DNA of 64,000 nt from Sipunculus nudus. Taxonomy: Eukaryota; Annelida; Sipuncula; Golfingiida; Sipunculidae. Below are positions 11,595 to 24,970 of the stretch, piece by piece. The stretch spans positions 34,101,558-34,165,557 of the forward strand of contig CM049310.1 of the NCBI GenBank assembly GCA_026874595.1, given 5' to 3'. Position 1 is the stretch's first letter; each line of letters opens with the position of its first letter. The notes under the pieces were generated by a model. The model ran no database searches. It had not been told where the DNA came from and worked only from the letters and a program-made list of their open reading frames with translations. The translations under genes were made by a program, and so were the position numbers.

Positions 11595-13558
11595 GAAGCC
11601 CAATGGGAACTTGTCAGGACACCAGGGGCTTTTTTTTTAATAATTACTTTGTGGAGGTAACAGCCTGAATTTTTAATGAAAGCTTAACTAAGTATTTGTA
11701 AAACCACATTACCCGCTAAAGGCGCATTCGCAGCTTTTTTGTTTTTATATAATTACTTTTCGTTGAGGGAGGAAAATTCTACTTTGTTAAACAAACGATA
11801 AATTCAGAGAACAAAGGCATGGAACGAAGGACCGACATACAGATCTACACACCAGCGCCAAAATATATACGTTTTGCATCATACATGAATTTGTTGCTTC
11901 ATACCCCACCATTTAAACTTTTCATCTCCAGCTGAAAAAAAGGGGCTGTTTATCAACAGAACATCTCAAATTGACAAGGTTGAACTGATTAAAATACACG
12001 TTTATTGTAACTGTGTAACTTCCATTTTTGTATTTTTTTACTAATATACTGATCTCTAAAAAGAATGGAATGAAGCCGCAATTATGCTGATGGTGCTATT
12101 GACCGGTTGCTGGTTTTGGTGACGTTCGTTTTGCACCAGCTGTTGACGCTGGTTTGTTGTTTGCTAAACAGAAAGGTAGGGGGGATTTACAGGATAAGGT
12201 ATTTAGAGTCAAACAACAGTTCCTTTTTATCTCTTCTGAAAGCTCATGAAAACACTACAGATCCATGCGATAAACAGTCAGTTTGCATTTTTTATGAAAT
12301 GGTGTCGCGTGATCTGGGCCAAACATCAACTGACTTAATTCTAAATCGGTCAAGGAGAAACAAAACGTCCTTTTGATTAAAGCATGTCTGGAAGGAAGGT
12401 ATAACATCGGCGAGGTCACCGCTCAGTCAGACATATCTTAATATGGAGCAGCCATGACAACATGACACTCAGGCATTCTGAAATAAATTAATAGGGCTTC
12501 AGTTAATCAAAAATTGACGTTTGGGGTTGTAGGCTGCCGCTAAATATGGAGCAGCGTTCGACATTAGTAAGACAAATGCGTTAGCTAATGATTCATAATT
12601 GAGGAAGACAGTTGATCAGAGAAAAGTCAAGCCTTGGGTGGCTAGAGGATCTAAGCACTTGAAGGAAAGGGTAATTCATAGAGTGGGTGCAATGCGGCAG
12701 CTATAGAGACTAGACGAAGCGCTAAGGGGGGGGGGGGGGGGGGGGATATGTGGGTGTCATTTTCCAATGCTGAAGAAACGGTTGTAGGAAGTTTGTCCTA
12801 ATTGGTTAAGATTTCACATGTACAAATTAGTGCAAGACGAAACATCTTGTTCCGATTATTCATATTAAGCGTGTTCCCTTTCTCACTTTATTTTATTTAA
12901 ATGTTGAAGGGGCGATCCCTTAATCTACCCCTGATTTTTGTATGAAACCTGTGATAGTAGCGGACTGGCTTGGAAATTTGGCATTACAGTCGGAATACAA
13001 GATTTAACAGCATTTTTCTACATATATTCAACAGCAAGCTTCTTCCTCCTAGTTTCGTCGAGGCTACTTATAGTCTTTGTTCAGGCTTGGTTTAGCGTAC
13101 TAATCAGCGAGAGTGATGGCGGTTGTAATAAGTGATTCATTACATCGAATATAGACATTAATTTTTCCTTACGAAAAAGTGTTACTGAATAATATTACCG
13201 TACTTCTCTCCTATTGACATTTCACAGGAAACAAATAATCTTACATCATATTGTCACTACCCCGTAAGCATGGACACTCCAGGTTCTTTTTAACGGTAAA
13301 CCAAACAGACTAAAACTCACACATACACTCCGACAGATTGAAAAGACATGGATAAATAAAACAATAGTATATATTTAAGTAAACTTAGATTTTTAAGGAG
13401 AAGCGTTCCACACATATGCATCGACGATCACTTAGTCTGTTTAATCATATAAAAGCACAGATTCCAGTTTTTCCGAAATGTTCACTACACGCGAGGTATT
13501 GACTTGTGTACACTGCTCTTGATCACGTAACCGACGCACATGACATTGGAATGTCAGG
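11594..13558. other. Intergenic with one poly-G tract
   Basis: A+T-rich. Small frames at 12107-12376 and 12938-13135 use non-ATG starts and show no domain. G20 at 12726-12745. Confidence 0.5.
12726..12745 (+). repeat. Poly-G tract (20 G)
   Basis: Uninterrupted G-run. Confidence 0.95.
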
Positions 13559-13819
13559 CTACTCGTTCAGTCCGCCCACATTGCGTATACACAGGAACTT
13601 GCGTTTCCAGCGCTTCTCCCCACTAATCAACTCAGTTCTCCACTGATGTACGCGCTCGCCCTTCAAGGCAAAGTCCTGAAAGCACTGACAGATAGGCTTA
13701 CAGCCTTCTCTATTATAACACGTAAGGAATGTCTTTCGAATCAAATTAATCCAGGATACAACCAGCACTAAGTAAATAAATACGCGACTGCACCTGACAA
13801 TATCCATTACACTCACCAT
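13559..13819 (-). CDS. Small unidentified protein, possible membrane or secreted
   Basis: An 86-codon frame opens at an ATG (13817-13819) and closes at TAG. I do not recognise the product. Residues about 13-27 form a hydrophobic stretch (FIYLVLVVSWINLI) that could be a signal anchor or uncleaved signal. The rest is short, basic and cysteine-bearing, with Cys at 10, 34, 40, 44, 46 and 77 and a CKPICQCF motif. The coding stretch and the 340 bp upstream of it are near 50% G+C in a region otherwise near 36%, which favours a real transcribed unit. A CRE-like TGACGTCA lies about 290 bp upstream of the ATG, and an ATTAAA hexamer lies about 115 bp beyond the stop. Caution: the start codon lies in ATG-GTGAGT, which also fits a splice donor, so this could instead be an exon/intron edge. 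Confidence 0.3.
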   Translation of the reverse strand: MVSVMDIVRCSRVFIYLVLVVSWINLIRKTFLTCYNREGCKPICQCFQDFALKGERVHQWRTELISGEKRWKRKFLCIRNVGGLNE

Positions 13820-14110
13820 TCGCTTATATGTTGTCCTGGCCTGTTACTGGAGCCCACCACGGTATAAGGACATCGCCGGATATAACCAGTCCTCCAGTAA
13901 TACGAAACCCACTCTCAAGTCCGTTTGGAAGGATCTACCAGGACGTCCTCAAACACTGACGTATACCACTCAGGAACAACGTCTCTCAGCTGATCAGACA
14001 ATACCGGACCATCCTCTAGCCCAGTGACAAACGGTCAGACTACACTCTCTGGCGCGCTGACCAAGGAGTTTGTGAAGATTTTCCAGCATCCACCGCTTCT
14101 ATACGCCTGC

Positions 14111-14118
14111 TGACGTCA
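14111..14118. promoter_or_regulatory. CRE-like palindrome upstream of the small minus-strand frame
   Basis: Perfect TGACGTCA. On the minus strand a TATAGAAG stretch (14096-14103) follows it, then about 280 bp of G+C-elevated leader before the ATG at 13819. The palindrome is seen; promoter function is inference. Confidence 0.3.
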
Positions 14119-15636
14119 CACATCCTGACTGCCGTTTAGCCAATTGTCTCACTCTATTTTGCAGCTCGTCATTAATTGCATGAATACTTAAATGAACACC
14201 CTCTTTAGCAAAACATGGGACATCATCAAGTTTGCAGGTGCGTTGCATTTGAAGTCCACAGAAAACTATGTTACTATAAGAACCGTCTAGACATATACGA
14301 TTCGCAAGGGATTAAAACTGTACTGAAACTAACATCAAATATGACACCTGGGTTCTCTTAACATCCATACGTGATACTCAATATAAATGTTCAAGAAATT
14401 ATAAAAACAATCGCCTGGTTATACTCCTGACTGGAATATGCAATAAAAAAGTCACAGTTATCTGGTGACACATATAACTGGATCCAACTTACACAATGGA
14501 GTCCCAACCTTGTCTTTGTCAAAATATGAAGGTCAACCAGAAATGTTTTTTCCTTGTTGTTGCAAAAGTTACTATAATTTTTTTTTAAATACAGGGATGT
14601 GAGACACCAATTTAAAAAAAAAAAAGATTGACAAATACAGATAACAAACAATATTATTCTCAATACTATTAAACAGCCTCTAACAGTCGGTGAGAACTGA
14701 ATTTCCTGCACACAGAATTAAAGAGACTGTCATTCTCGTGATGCAGCGGCACAGTCTGCACAAAAGTCAAACCAGTTTCCGATATAACACTTCTTGGTTG
14801 TTTCATGTGATGTGTTTAAGATAAAGCTAAAGTAATATTTAATCTCTTGGTAACCTGACCAACCCCGCCCCCTTAAACACACAAACATATCACCGTAAAA
14901 GTTTTTTTTAATTAACGTGGATGCAAGCGAGAAGCCGCCTGTAATGCTTGCGGCAGTTACATATTACCGTTTGAACATTCGACTAAGAAGGAATGCACAC
15001 AGTTTTCAAGAAAATACCTATAACGGGGTGTCATTCCTGTTTTTGTATTGTAAGAGATCGTGTTCTTTCCAACCTTTTTAGAACGTTCAAATTCTATAAT
15101 TTTAGATCATGCCAGATAAACTAATAATATTAACAAAAACGGACGTGCTGATGCTTTGGACGTAACCATAATAAATTTGACAAAGTTTGCTCATAGTTGC
15201 AACAAAATGTTCATGAGTGCTGCATTCTTTTGCAGAATAAGTCTTCATTATCCTATAATAACCTGGAGGTAACTCATTTTTTTACAATAACATAAATTTT
15301 GAACTTATTTTTAGATCCTCTGAATACGGAAGAAAATAGAGTACATATCGTTCGCAAATAAATATATAAAAACGTGATACAATTGACATGAACCATGTTG
15401 AAGACTTTTATCTTGTTATAGATATATTCTAAACAGAGAGTATACAGATTTACTTCTATGAAGATGAAAGTTCCTGATCGTGCAGACTTCATTTACTTAC
15501 AACGAAATCAAGAGACCCTAGCATCAATCCCGAAAACCAGTTTTGAACGGAACGCCCTTTCTTTTCTGTAAGATAAGTCACCTTTTTTAATAGGTTGCTC
15601 TCACATGAAAAAGATCAGATGTTTTCAGAGACGTCC
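14119..15636. other. Intergenic, no gene recognised
   Basis: The 14391-14711 minus-strand frame begins at GTG and is hydrophobic by A+T composition; not supported as a gene. Confidence 0.5.
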
Positions 15637-15749
15637 AGCCGGCCTCCCATGTACAACACCTGCCATTTCGCGTGCACATCACACGATTTTTCCGGCAATT
15701 TTGGTCACCTTTTGCCAAGCCGGAAAAATCGGTTGATGGGAGGCCGGCT
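15637..15749. repeat. Nested double hairpin
   Basis: Outer perfect 14-bp inverted repeat AGCCGGCCTCCCAT (15637-15650) against 15736-15749. Inner perfect 13-bp inverted repeat CGATTTTTCCGGC (15684-15696) against 15719-15731. The left arms are 33 nt apart and the right arms only 4 nt apart, so the structure is a long asymmetric stem-loop. It may be a tiny MITE or a structured RNA; no target duplication was evident. Confidence 0.85.
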
Positions 15750-18700
15750 TAGTACCGTGATTCATCTGCACGATTTAACATGCTTACTCTTGAAAATTAA
15801 CTTTTACGTCAAACTACTGCCTAAATTGTCAGAGTTTTCATGCATGTATAAGGTTAAGTCAAGAGGCTTATCAAATTAATTTACACTTGATAATAACATT
15901 TTGACGCTATATTTTAAGCAGTATATATCTTCTGATAATAAAGAAAGGAAAATATACTTTAGCGGATGTTCCCTGATAAACCAAAGGATTATTGCTCCAT
16001 GCACATCATGTCCGCATTTTCAGCCTCATTATTAAACCGATGTCACAAAAAAGATCTGAGCTGTTGGGATGAAACAAAGTTGTTAAGGCTTTCTACAGGG
16101 AAGAAACACTATATATAATGACTTACCATTTCCAAATTGACCATGACATAACTATAGACAAATTAAACCTGCTTGAAATCAGAATTCGTGAAGACCTCAC
16201 TCAGAAATATTATTTCTAGGAGTGTTTAAAACTTTTTTTATACTCATTCGGTAAATTGGTAAAAGCCATTTCTCAAACAGTAATGTACGACTGGAGTCCG
16301 GTCTCGAGTACAGCGTTTTTGGGACTCGGACTTGGACTCGAGGCTACTGCACTCGCAATGGTACTCGGCCTCGGAGACAGGAAATTGAGATATCAGGTCG
16401 AGTCCATATCAATTCTACCAGGAAAAGTTACATACATATCAACGAACTATACCAATATTATATAAGGCCCGGAAAAGCTCTAGTTCTAGATCATCTCAAA
16501 TTCTATTTAGAATTCCTTGTTGTATTGGGCTTCTACTCCGACTTGGAATCGGGTTATTTTTTTTAATAAATATTCGTTGAAGCCCTTAAATCATGAGTAA
16601 CATGTGCAATGTCAAGGACTACTTATGTTGTCACTAGGGAATGAAATGGTTACAAAAAATCGGAACCAATACAATAATGAAAGATAATAAAAAGATAGAA
16701 AATGTCACTTTATGAGAAAACCTCTGATAAATTTATCCTGGCTAGTTAATACCAAACTGAAAATAAAAACTCATGGCCAGCATACAGAGTATCATAAGTT
16801 TACATAACAATTTATGTTACTTTGGAAAATAATGTTCTTAGGGATCACTGGAAGCTGTTATGGCCGGGCGGTTGAGGAGAAGTTAAGAGACTATCAGTCC
16901 AAAGGTGAACAAATAAAGCAACGGAACATTTACTTTTTGTGAGTCGAAAAATAAAATCGAAAATGATATGGATAACGTTACTAGAAAAGACCACAAACGC
17001 ATACAGAAGATGGCCCCAGAAAGTTTAAAAGATACATGTTTTATAGATGTTGCTGTCAGAAGTGACGATAAGGATTTACCAGAGAGCGTTTCAGTCAAAC
17101 TTTTATCTCAAAGAACAAAACTTCCTTCCTGAAGAGCAAAAGTCGCCGCAACTTCACCTGCTGCAATGTTTCAATAAATGTCTAGAAAATCGTTCACCAT
17201 CAGGTCACCGTCAACCTATTATTCAAAGATGGGTACTGAAAAAAAATGCAAACGTAAGGTCCTGATAAGAACAGATTATGAGAGTACTTCTGATAAAAGG
17301 GTGAAAACTCTTTCCTATAGGATCTAAAGCTATCAGATACAAGAAGTCTTATACGTTACCGGTACATAAACGGGTTTCCTCGGTAGAGGACGAAACGTAG
17401 ACTGCAGCAGATTTTGCGGCAGCATTGGAGTTCAATGATGTTGTTCTATTTACTGCTATTAACTGTATTATAGAAATTTGGGGTTGGAAATATATTCCAT
17501 ACGTTGTTTAGATATTACATAAAAGGTCTATTGCAAAAATCATTAGAGTGCATTCAACACATGACAGCAAACGACTTACAAAAATTTAATAAATCTACAA
17601 AACAAATCAGTTAAAAAGGATTTCTTGCATCGGACAATAGAGCAACCTTATACTTTTACATCATCACTTTGGTTGAGTAAAGAAAACAATCCCTTGTGTT
17701 CAGCCAATACATAGAAAAATATTTTTCCAACAAATCCCTTGTGATTAGGCCCATTTAATGGGACGTGAAATAGCCAAAACAAGTTTCCCATTGTCCCAAT
17801 ATCGCCCATAATTTATCCGCTGACAGCTTACGTATATGCTGTTCGGCTTTAAAAACTATTTACGTGATATATTAATCTAGAGAAACTCCAAAGATTAATA
17901 GATGTCTATTCATTTACTAAATTTGTTTCCTTCTATAACATTCGTCTTCACAACCCGTGTTTAATCATTAACATATTTTCTCAAGGCTGACCGAGATACA
18001 GTTTGGGGTCTGTTGAGGCGTTTTACAAAAGACATTACATGGAGACTTAATAAAGAAATGGTAAAGCAGTTACAAGATAAATGAAATTAACTTATGTTTG
18101 TAGTTTACATAAGTTACTGCCTATCCAAATGAAATAGAGACTTTCGCTTCTGATTTTAGTCAAAAGAAATACTTTATTATCGCGAGAAACATGAAGAACG
18201 AGACATTGAATAATCTTAAATCCGAAAGACACCGTGGTTACTCACAGCTGGCCCGAAGGTTGGAGACCTGAAGATACAGCAGCAAATATCTGGCTCCGGT
18301 GAGTTTTAAGAACGACGCAATATGTTTGACAAGAAATGGTGCAGCAGCACTAGCATCTCTGTCACAAATACATACGTGTATGTATGACAATATGTTATGC
18401 CTACAAAACGTGTTTTAAAGTCACCCACTTCAATGTTCAGTCCCACTTTTATCACGTAATATTTGTATTGCCTTCTCTGTGATTCCGTTCAATAGTTTTC
18501 TTTGTGTTTCTCTTGTTTTTCAGCAATCTATTTATAGTGGCCATGGCCATCCTCTCCATTGACATTGATGTATCCGTAAAGAAAAAGAGGAAAAATTTAA
18601 GGTGTCACGCCAATAAAGTGGCAATGAACATAAATGTCATTGTTTTCGGGGTAAGACAAATGATTCAGCAGAAAAGTTATGAGAAGCTCATTCACATAAA

Positions 18701-18805
18701 TGTTAAATGATATTAAATTTCTAGTTTGAACACATCCGCAACGCTCTTGAAACATAAACATGAACTTTAATTTGGGAGTAAGTAAAATAATTGATGTTAA
18801 TCACT
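15750..18805. other. Intergenic, no gene recognised
   Basis: Includes a patch at 16285-16385 with repeated ACTCGGACTTGGACTCG-like hexamer variants, which resembles a degenerate simple repeat. Other frames are short, with no domain. Confidence 0.5.
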
Positions 18806-18960
18806 TTCCATGGCTCAGATTGTGGCGCTCGGTTCGTGCCCTTAGACGGCACCTAGAACTCACTCTCTCAGCCACGCCGGGGTTCAAACTCGGGTCTCCA
18901 AAGAAGAGCGCCGGGAGTCTTACTGTCCATCCATAAGGAGAGCCCCTTGCAAGTGAGTTT
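18806..18960 (+). mobile_element. SINE-like copy, tRNA-type head
   Basis: CCATGGCTCAGATTGTGGCG fits an A box (TGGCTCAGATTG), and GGGGTTCAAACTCGGGTC near 18880 fits a B box about 65 bp later. The same head recurs at 44903-44977 and 51286-51440 with CCATGGCTCAGATGGTGGCG, which makes it a dispersed family. It does not fold as an intact tRNA, and no target duplication was resolved. Confidence 0.5.
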
Positions 18961-20860
18961 CAATTAAATATTTCATTCATACAAATGCTTTAAAACATTT
19001 CCCTTAAAATACCAAGCCTATAAGAGATTCGGATCCTAAAATTTAATACAGAATTCCTAAAACAGATACACAGACATAATAATTAGGAAAAATTCAAAGT
19101 AAAACTTCAATTTTATGAGATATATTTACAGAGACAGGCACGTAAACATATCCAAGTCCATCTGCCAAAGTATAGATAAAACACATTCATACAAATAAAG
19201 TTGAACCTTGTGATATTTCTCTCTGCTGAACCCATTTTCATAAAAGTTTTGACAAATTATGGACATTCTGTATTTTAATGTCAGTTGTTTCTTTTGCGGG
19301 TTTCTCTTGTAAACCAATAATTCTTTTTTCTGATGATGGCAAATTGATAAATGATATCAAAAGAGTGGGAAGTAAGGTGCCACGTGCACGGATACCCGGG
19401 GAACACAACGAGGATAACACATGTTCCACCGTTTATTAATGAACGACCATTTCAAGAGCACATGCAGGGATGCTCTTACGGACACCTTACACGTTTTTCA
19501 TATTGTTTAATATTTTAGGACCGTGTAATGTTAAGGTGATCGGCTATACACATTTTTATTCTCTTCGTGATCAGATACATGTATACAACAATTCACCTTT
19601 TCAACCATCTACCCAACCAAGACTTGTTTTGATTCAAAGCTGCACACGGGCAAATCAATAACCAAGGGTAAATCATATATCTATAATCAGATGGCGAGAC
19701 GTACAGCAAAGCGTTTTTTTTTTCTTAATACCCATTTTGACGCAGATAATTAAATAAAAATGTTTGTAGTAGCTGCAAGCCACGTTCAGTTAGACCTTTG
19801 TAACACTCCTTTGTTATTCGATGAAAGCATCGCTTCATATGTTTTCCTAATCAGTCAGATATATGATTTTTTCGGCGAAATAGACTGCTGCATATGTTTC
19901 CCCATCAGACATATAAAAAGGTCTTTCAGAGGCGACGGGGCGTTCGTTTTACCGAGATGCTGGACTGTCTATAACTCAATAACGGTAACCTGACAGTCTT
20001 CAACAGAACTCCCTACGGAGTTCTAGAAAACAAACTTAAAGATTATTGGTTTAAGAAGGACACAGTGGAAGATAATTATAGTCCAAAGATAATGAAGTAT
20101 TATTTTGGACCTAGTGACTTTGTTCTTCATTAAGTTCCCCTTAAACGACCGGAATGTTTATGAATCATTTAAGGCGAGCAGCATGTAAATATGGGATATC
20201 GCTTATAACAGTCGCTGCACTATACTTCTCACACAGTTCTCCAGGTCGATTCTATCCCCTTGGAAATTACGTCATTTTTTGGTAATAGTCTCTCGCTGAA
20301 CGTGGTCCTGTTGTATAGTAGAATACACGGGGATTTTAAACATTTAATTCTTTAATATTAAAAGGTATACATTGATTTTCATTTTGTTTATTTCTTTAAA
20401 TAAATTAAAGCAAATATAGAACAAACACTACATTAATCAGTCTTGAACTAAACCTGACTGATGATCATACAGAATGAAACTGCGGTGTCCTGTATTCAGA
20501 TAATACATCATTAATTCAAGCACAAGTCTTTGGCGACATCGTTCTTTTATTAGGAGTACTTCCTAAGAATATCCACACATATTGAATCAAGCACGACAAG
20601 TAACACATACCTACAAAAATGTATATGACTCAAAGTTTAATACACTCGCCATACATTAATACGGAATTAAGCCTATATCACTGAATACTATCTCTATGAA
20701 GCTAAACAAAAAATAAAACTACACTATAAAAAACCATGTTATGATTGTTTTGGCCAAAACCGTGAATTAATGTAGGTAATTATATTTTTTATATAGCTTG
20801 ACAAATACACCCAAGGAGAATGCCTTTACCAAGTCTCTTTGAGTGATTTTTGGCCTACAA
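18961..20860. other. Intergenic, no gene recognised
   Basis: One small perfect hairpin, AGAACTCC-CTAC-GGAGTTCT, at about 20006-20025. Otherwise nothing supported. Confidence 0.5.
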
Positions 20861-20985
20861 TAACTAGTGTCAATATTGTTTTATATGAACTGAATGCGAT
20901 AAACATCATGCCGATAATTTAATAATGTTTTTCTTGTAAACAGTCAACCGAGGTCATCTGGCTACTTGTTTGTTATTATTTTGTT
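20861..20985 (+). repeat. Direct repeat, copy 1
   Basis: Matches 21548-21670 at an offset of about 687 bp, with landmarks TAACTAGTGT, ATGCGATAAACATCATGCCG and CAGTCAACCGAGGT. The two copies differ by about 10%. They are too short for typical LTRs, and nothing retroelement-like lies between them. Confidence 0.85.
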
Positions 20986-21547
20986 TTTATGTTAATAAAT
21001 GGACATAAATTTGATAATTAAGACAATTAACGATGTAACTGACCTATGGAAATTATAAATATTCTCACAGTGAATTGAAACGAGACGTTATATTTTTTAA
21101 AAGGCGACACTGTGTAAGATTCAGATATTTGAAATGGTTGGCACATTATAATACCGATTATTAAAATTAAGATCTGGACCACTGGAGTGAACTTCGCACC
21201 TTGCGTGTGAGCTTCGCTGAGTTCTTGCACTTTATCACAATGAGCTCTCCTAATGCCCGTGAAATTCTGCACATGCCCAGAATTTTAGGATACAAATCTA
21301 TCACGCATCCTTGGACAACGCTATAGACTCAAGTTGACATGTTAACGCAAATAAAGAAGAACAACAGTTAAACGTGTTCGTTTTAGTTTCAAAAGGCAAA
21401 ATATTCTTTGATAACTCAATACATGTATATTGTATAATTCTCCTTAGGTGTTTTCTGAATCTTGCACGCTGTCATCTATCTTTGTGACCTTTTGGTTTAC
21501 CTTAATTAGCGCCCTTGATAGGTATATATTATCGACAATAACTACGA

Positions 21548-21670
21548 TAACTAGTGTTAATTTTGTTTTACATGAACTTAATGCGATAAACATCATGCCG
21601 ATAATTTAATAATGTTTTCATGTAAACAGTCAACCGAGGTTATCTGGCCCCTTGTTTGCTATTACTCTCT
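21548..21670 (+). repeat. Direct repeat, copy 2
   Basis: Second copy of the unit at 20861-20985, with the same landmarks in the same order. Confidence 0.85.
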
Positions 21671-23469
21671 TTTTAATTTTAATGATTGGACAAAACATTA
21701 TGGCCTTGTCTATGTTATTATTAAGTTATAGAATAATAGTTGTGTGTAAAAATAGAAGACCCGTGGCTCTCATGTTCACTCTGTGAAATATTGAGTATGA
21801 TGGGTCACCATAGGTAGCGCCACATTATTTATCACCATATTTAGCCATTCATAATATATTCGGGAACATACATTAATTACAACATGTATGTAAACACGTG
21901 AAATTGTCATATTTTGCTGAGGACCAAGTTCCCTTAAGACGACATAATGTAAAAATTCAACTCAATTCATACTCATGTTTTCGTTCCTTCCCCTTCCTGG
22001 CTTGCTTTTTTTCCCCTTCACATTTGTAAATAAATATGTAGATAGGAACCACTTTTATCATTTATGAGCTCTTTTACAAAATGACCGCGTAAGAGACCAC
22101 CAGCAAACATATCCAATTATTTCCTACCTGTAGCAAATAAAGACACAAAAGCACACCTCAAAGCTTCATAGTTTATTTATAACCACCAAATGTGTTCAAC
22201 AGATTAGCCCAACATACATGATTTCACAATTCTCGCTAGAACCAGTCTAACCGTTACTGTAACCAACAGCTGTCGAGCCGTTGGAAATTACATTCGCACC
22301 CTTCCGCTAGATGTCATTTTACTCGAAACGAATCTCTCTCCAGAGGGCACTGTGGGACGGCCGGGACTACTGTCAAACTTTAAAATCACTTTCCTTTTAA
22401 GAAAACACATTTTTACCTTCGCCACTGGTGTATGCATAAGTTGTGGTGCCTTGTGTGAGTCCGATTGTGAAGCCCAATCCCTAAAACAGCAGAGTCGTAC
22501 TCGTGTGAGTCCGAGTCTGCGCAGTGTGTTATATACCCCATATTTCCGCTAATCAACCCCTATGAACATATGGACCGGGTAGTATCTGTATAAAAATTCT
22601 AAAAAAATAAAACTTCTTTGGTATACGTATGCATGCGGTCTCATAAATATTTACTTTAAGAGGTAAGATTCAGTTAGTGCTTCGACAGATGACTAACAAT
22701 ACATTGCCAAGTCTGTCAGAAACAATGGGAAAACCCCTAATTACACTGTATAGGAACAGATACTCGAAGAATCAGAAGGTCTTTTGAAAGCTTGGAAAAA
22801 ATTTTGGTGAAAATGTCAAAAGGAAAACTGAGTATGATCTTCCTGGAGACAGAGTAATTGTAGTCCGCTAATAGAAGTCGAGTCGGCACGCCTTGTCACC
22901 TCTTTTATCACAGCAGTATATATAACACTTAGTCTAAGGTCCACCAGGCCAGCTCTCCTCGAGTTTTACCGCACACTGTTCAATATGTCATTTAACTGCC
23001 AACTGCCAGACTATGCAAAAAATGCCAGGATGCGTGTCTCACAGATAACTTTTAATAATTTTCGGACCTTTTTGCGTGATACTTAGCGACGAGAAAAACG
23101 CCTCGTGTTGTGAATGTTTCACTGACCTCCCGCTATGTTACATCTTTGACAATGACTTTGCCAATAAAGCGATATGCTCATGAGATTGCCAGGGCTGAAG
23201 TCCCGTTAACAAATGACAAAGCCATGCCGCATCAAGAGGTTGGTAATCTTTATTAAAATATAGGTCTCTAATGGTCCGTACTTTTTTCCCATATATGAGA
23301 GTACGTGCTTTAAAATGATTTTAAAAGGTGATAGCAATATATGCTGCAGAAATGTTCCTCGATTATATAACGATTTCAGTGTGGCCACTTGATGACATTT
23401 TGGCCCAATAATCATGGCTAGAGTATATGAAATGCAATGGTAAACTGAATGTATGCAATCGGCAGGAAA
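21671..23469. other. Intergenic, no gene recognised
   Basis: No coding frame with domain support on either strand. GTGAGTCCGA occurs twice near 22454 and 22504. Confidence 0.5.
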
Positions 23470-23521
23470 CCCCCCCCCCCCCCCCACACACACACACATA
23501 CACACACAAACACACCCACAC
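23470..23521 (+). repeat. Poly-C (16) followed by (CA)n
   Basis: A C-run at 23470-23485 runs into an imperfect CA repeat to about 23521. The overlapping frames on both strands here are artefacts of it. Confidence 0.95.
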
Positions 23522-23871
23522 ATGCCCGCATTTGAGCGATAATGGAGTAAGGCTGAGCAAATCTGTTATTTTTTACTTATATCGTGCCCAAATTCCAACC
23601 TTAGAAGTGCAAGATTGGAGATTCATCTCAAACAGAAAATGTTAGAAGAAAAAAGAAATTACTTGATTGGTGGTTTTTGCTCAGGGTGACCTAAGTAAGT
23701 TCACTGACAAAAACATTTTACCTGAATGTGAATATAGAAATAAACGCATCAATTTATAGAAACCTCCCCTACTAAAACGAGTAGGTATTCTTGTTGCAGG
23801 CGTAATGAAAAAAATGATACATGATTCAATAACAAGAACAAACGTGTAAAATACGCCGGTTTTGTGATTTC

Positions 23872-24290
23872 TGAGCTCATCAAATATGCGAGAATTTTGC
23901 CGAGAAACTATATTGGTTAATCTTTAAAATGAGTTTCATGAATATCCATTATGGCGCTACGTAAGTCTTATATATGTATCGATTATATTGGGAATCGAAC
24001 TTAGGCGAGATATTATATCGGTAAATATTTCTGTCAAGTTTCCTCGAAATCCGTCATATTCCTTATACGTCATTGCGGCGACACAACAAAGAGGCGTCGT
24101 GACCTCTGACCTCATTAAATATGCTTGGATTTTGCCTATAAACGAACTCGGTCGAGATAATCTATTGTTTAGTAGTTTTGATGACTTTCGCGAAAATCTG
24201 TCGAAGCTCTGGTAAGTCATTGCGGCGAAACTGAACCATAATGGACGGACGAACAGACAAACGGACCACTGCAAAGAACCCTTTCGGGTT
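23872..24290 (+). repeat. Three-unit degenerate tandem repeat of about 130 bp
   Basis: Units start near 23872, 23971 and 24101. Shared landmarks are CTGAnCTCATnAAATATGC, GAATTTTGCC, a TTCG.GAAA.CCGT stretch and TAnGTCATTGCGGCGA at the unit end. The array finishes with GGACGGACGAACAGACAAAC and a hairpin AGAACCC-TTTC-GGGTTCT. The minus-strand frame 23957-24274 shows the duplication as repeated AAMTY blocks. This type of GGACGGAC-tailed repeat is common in bivalve genomes (family knowledge, not checked here). Confidence 0.7.
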
Positions 24291-24970
24291 CTACCTTGAC
24301 CTTTATTCTGAGAGTGTACACCATAATACGTCCCGTCATTAAAAAACCTAAATAAAACTTTACTGCTAATGTCATACTATTGATGGTTCCAGTTCATTAA
24401 AACTGCGCCTATTTTAAGATATCGATCCATACAGAACTTATCGATGATCGTAACGTCAACCTGCATACAATGATTTATCGACCAACATCGATGGCACAAT
24501 GTGTTTACTGTTCAGTAAGCTGCTGCAGGATTGTGAAGTCCCCGGGACCGGGAAAATTACAATTCGATGGATATGGATGTCACGTAAACCAATGAGCTCT
24601 CAAGTCCTTGAGGTTGGCCTTAATAGATATGAAGTGAAAGCATATCAGCTCTGGGTTATAACCAAAAATCTGAGACAGATATGTAACAGACATGCATAGG
24701 ACATTGGTAATGTCTGTCCAACAGTCATATTTGTGAATATCCACGCACTGTCGTTTTTTAATACAGGTATCAATTTTAAAGATCTGTTAACAGCATGATC
24801 CCTTAAGTTAAAAAGATGCTATAATTACCTGGAAATCGGTACTACGCACAAACTAACGGTGCGAAATAACATTGTTATGTTCATGGTTATATGACAATTA
24901 ATTATATACTTTTATCGATATCCTAGATTTGTTCAGACTTACAAATTGAAAGCAAATTAAGTAAAGTAGA
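24291..24970. other. Intergenic, no gene recognised
   Basis: Nothing supported. Confidence 0.5.

Noticed and set aside
23957-24274. 105-codon minus frame with duplicated AAMTY blocks
   Set aside because: The duplication is of the DNA repeat unit and continues outside the frame.
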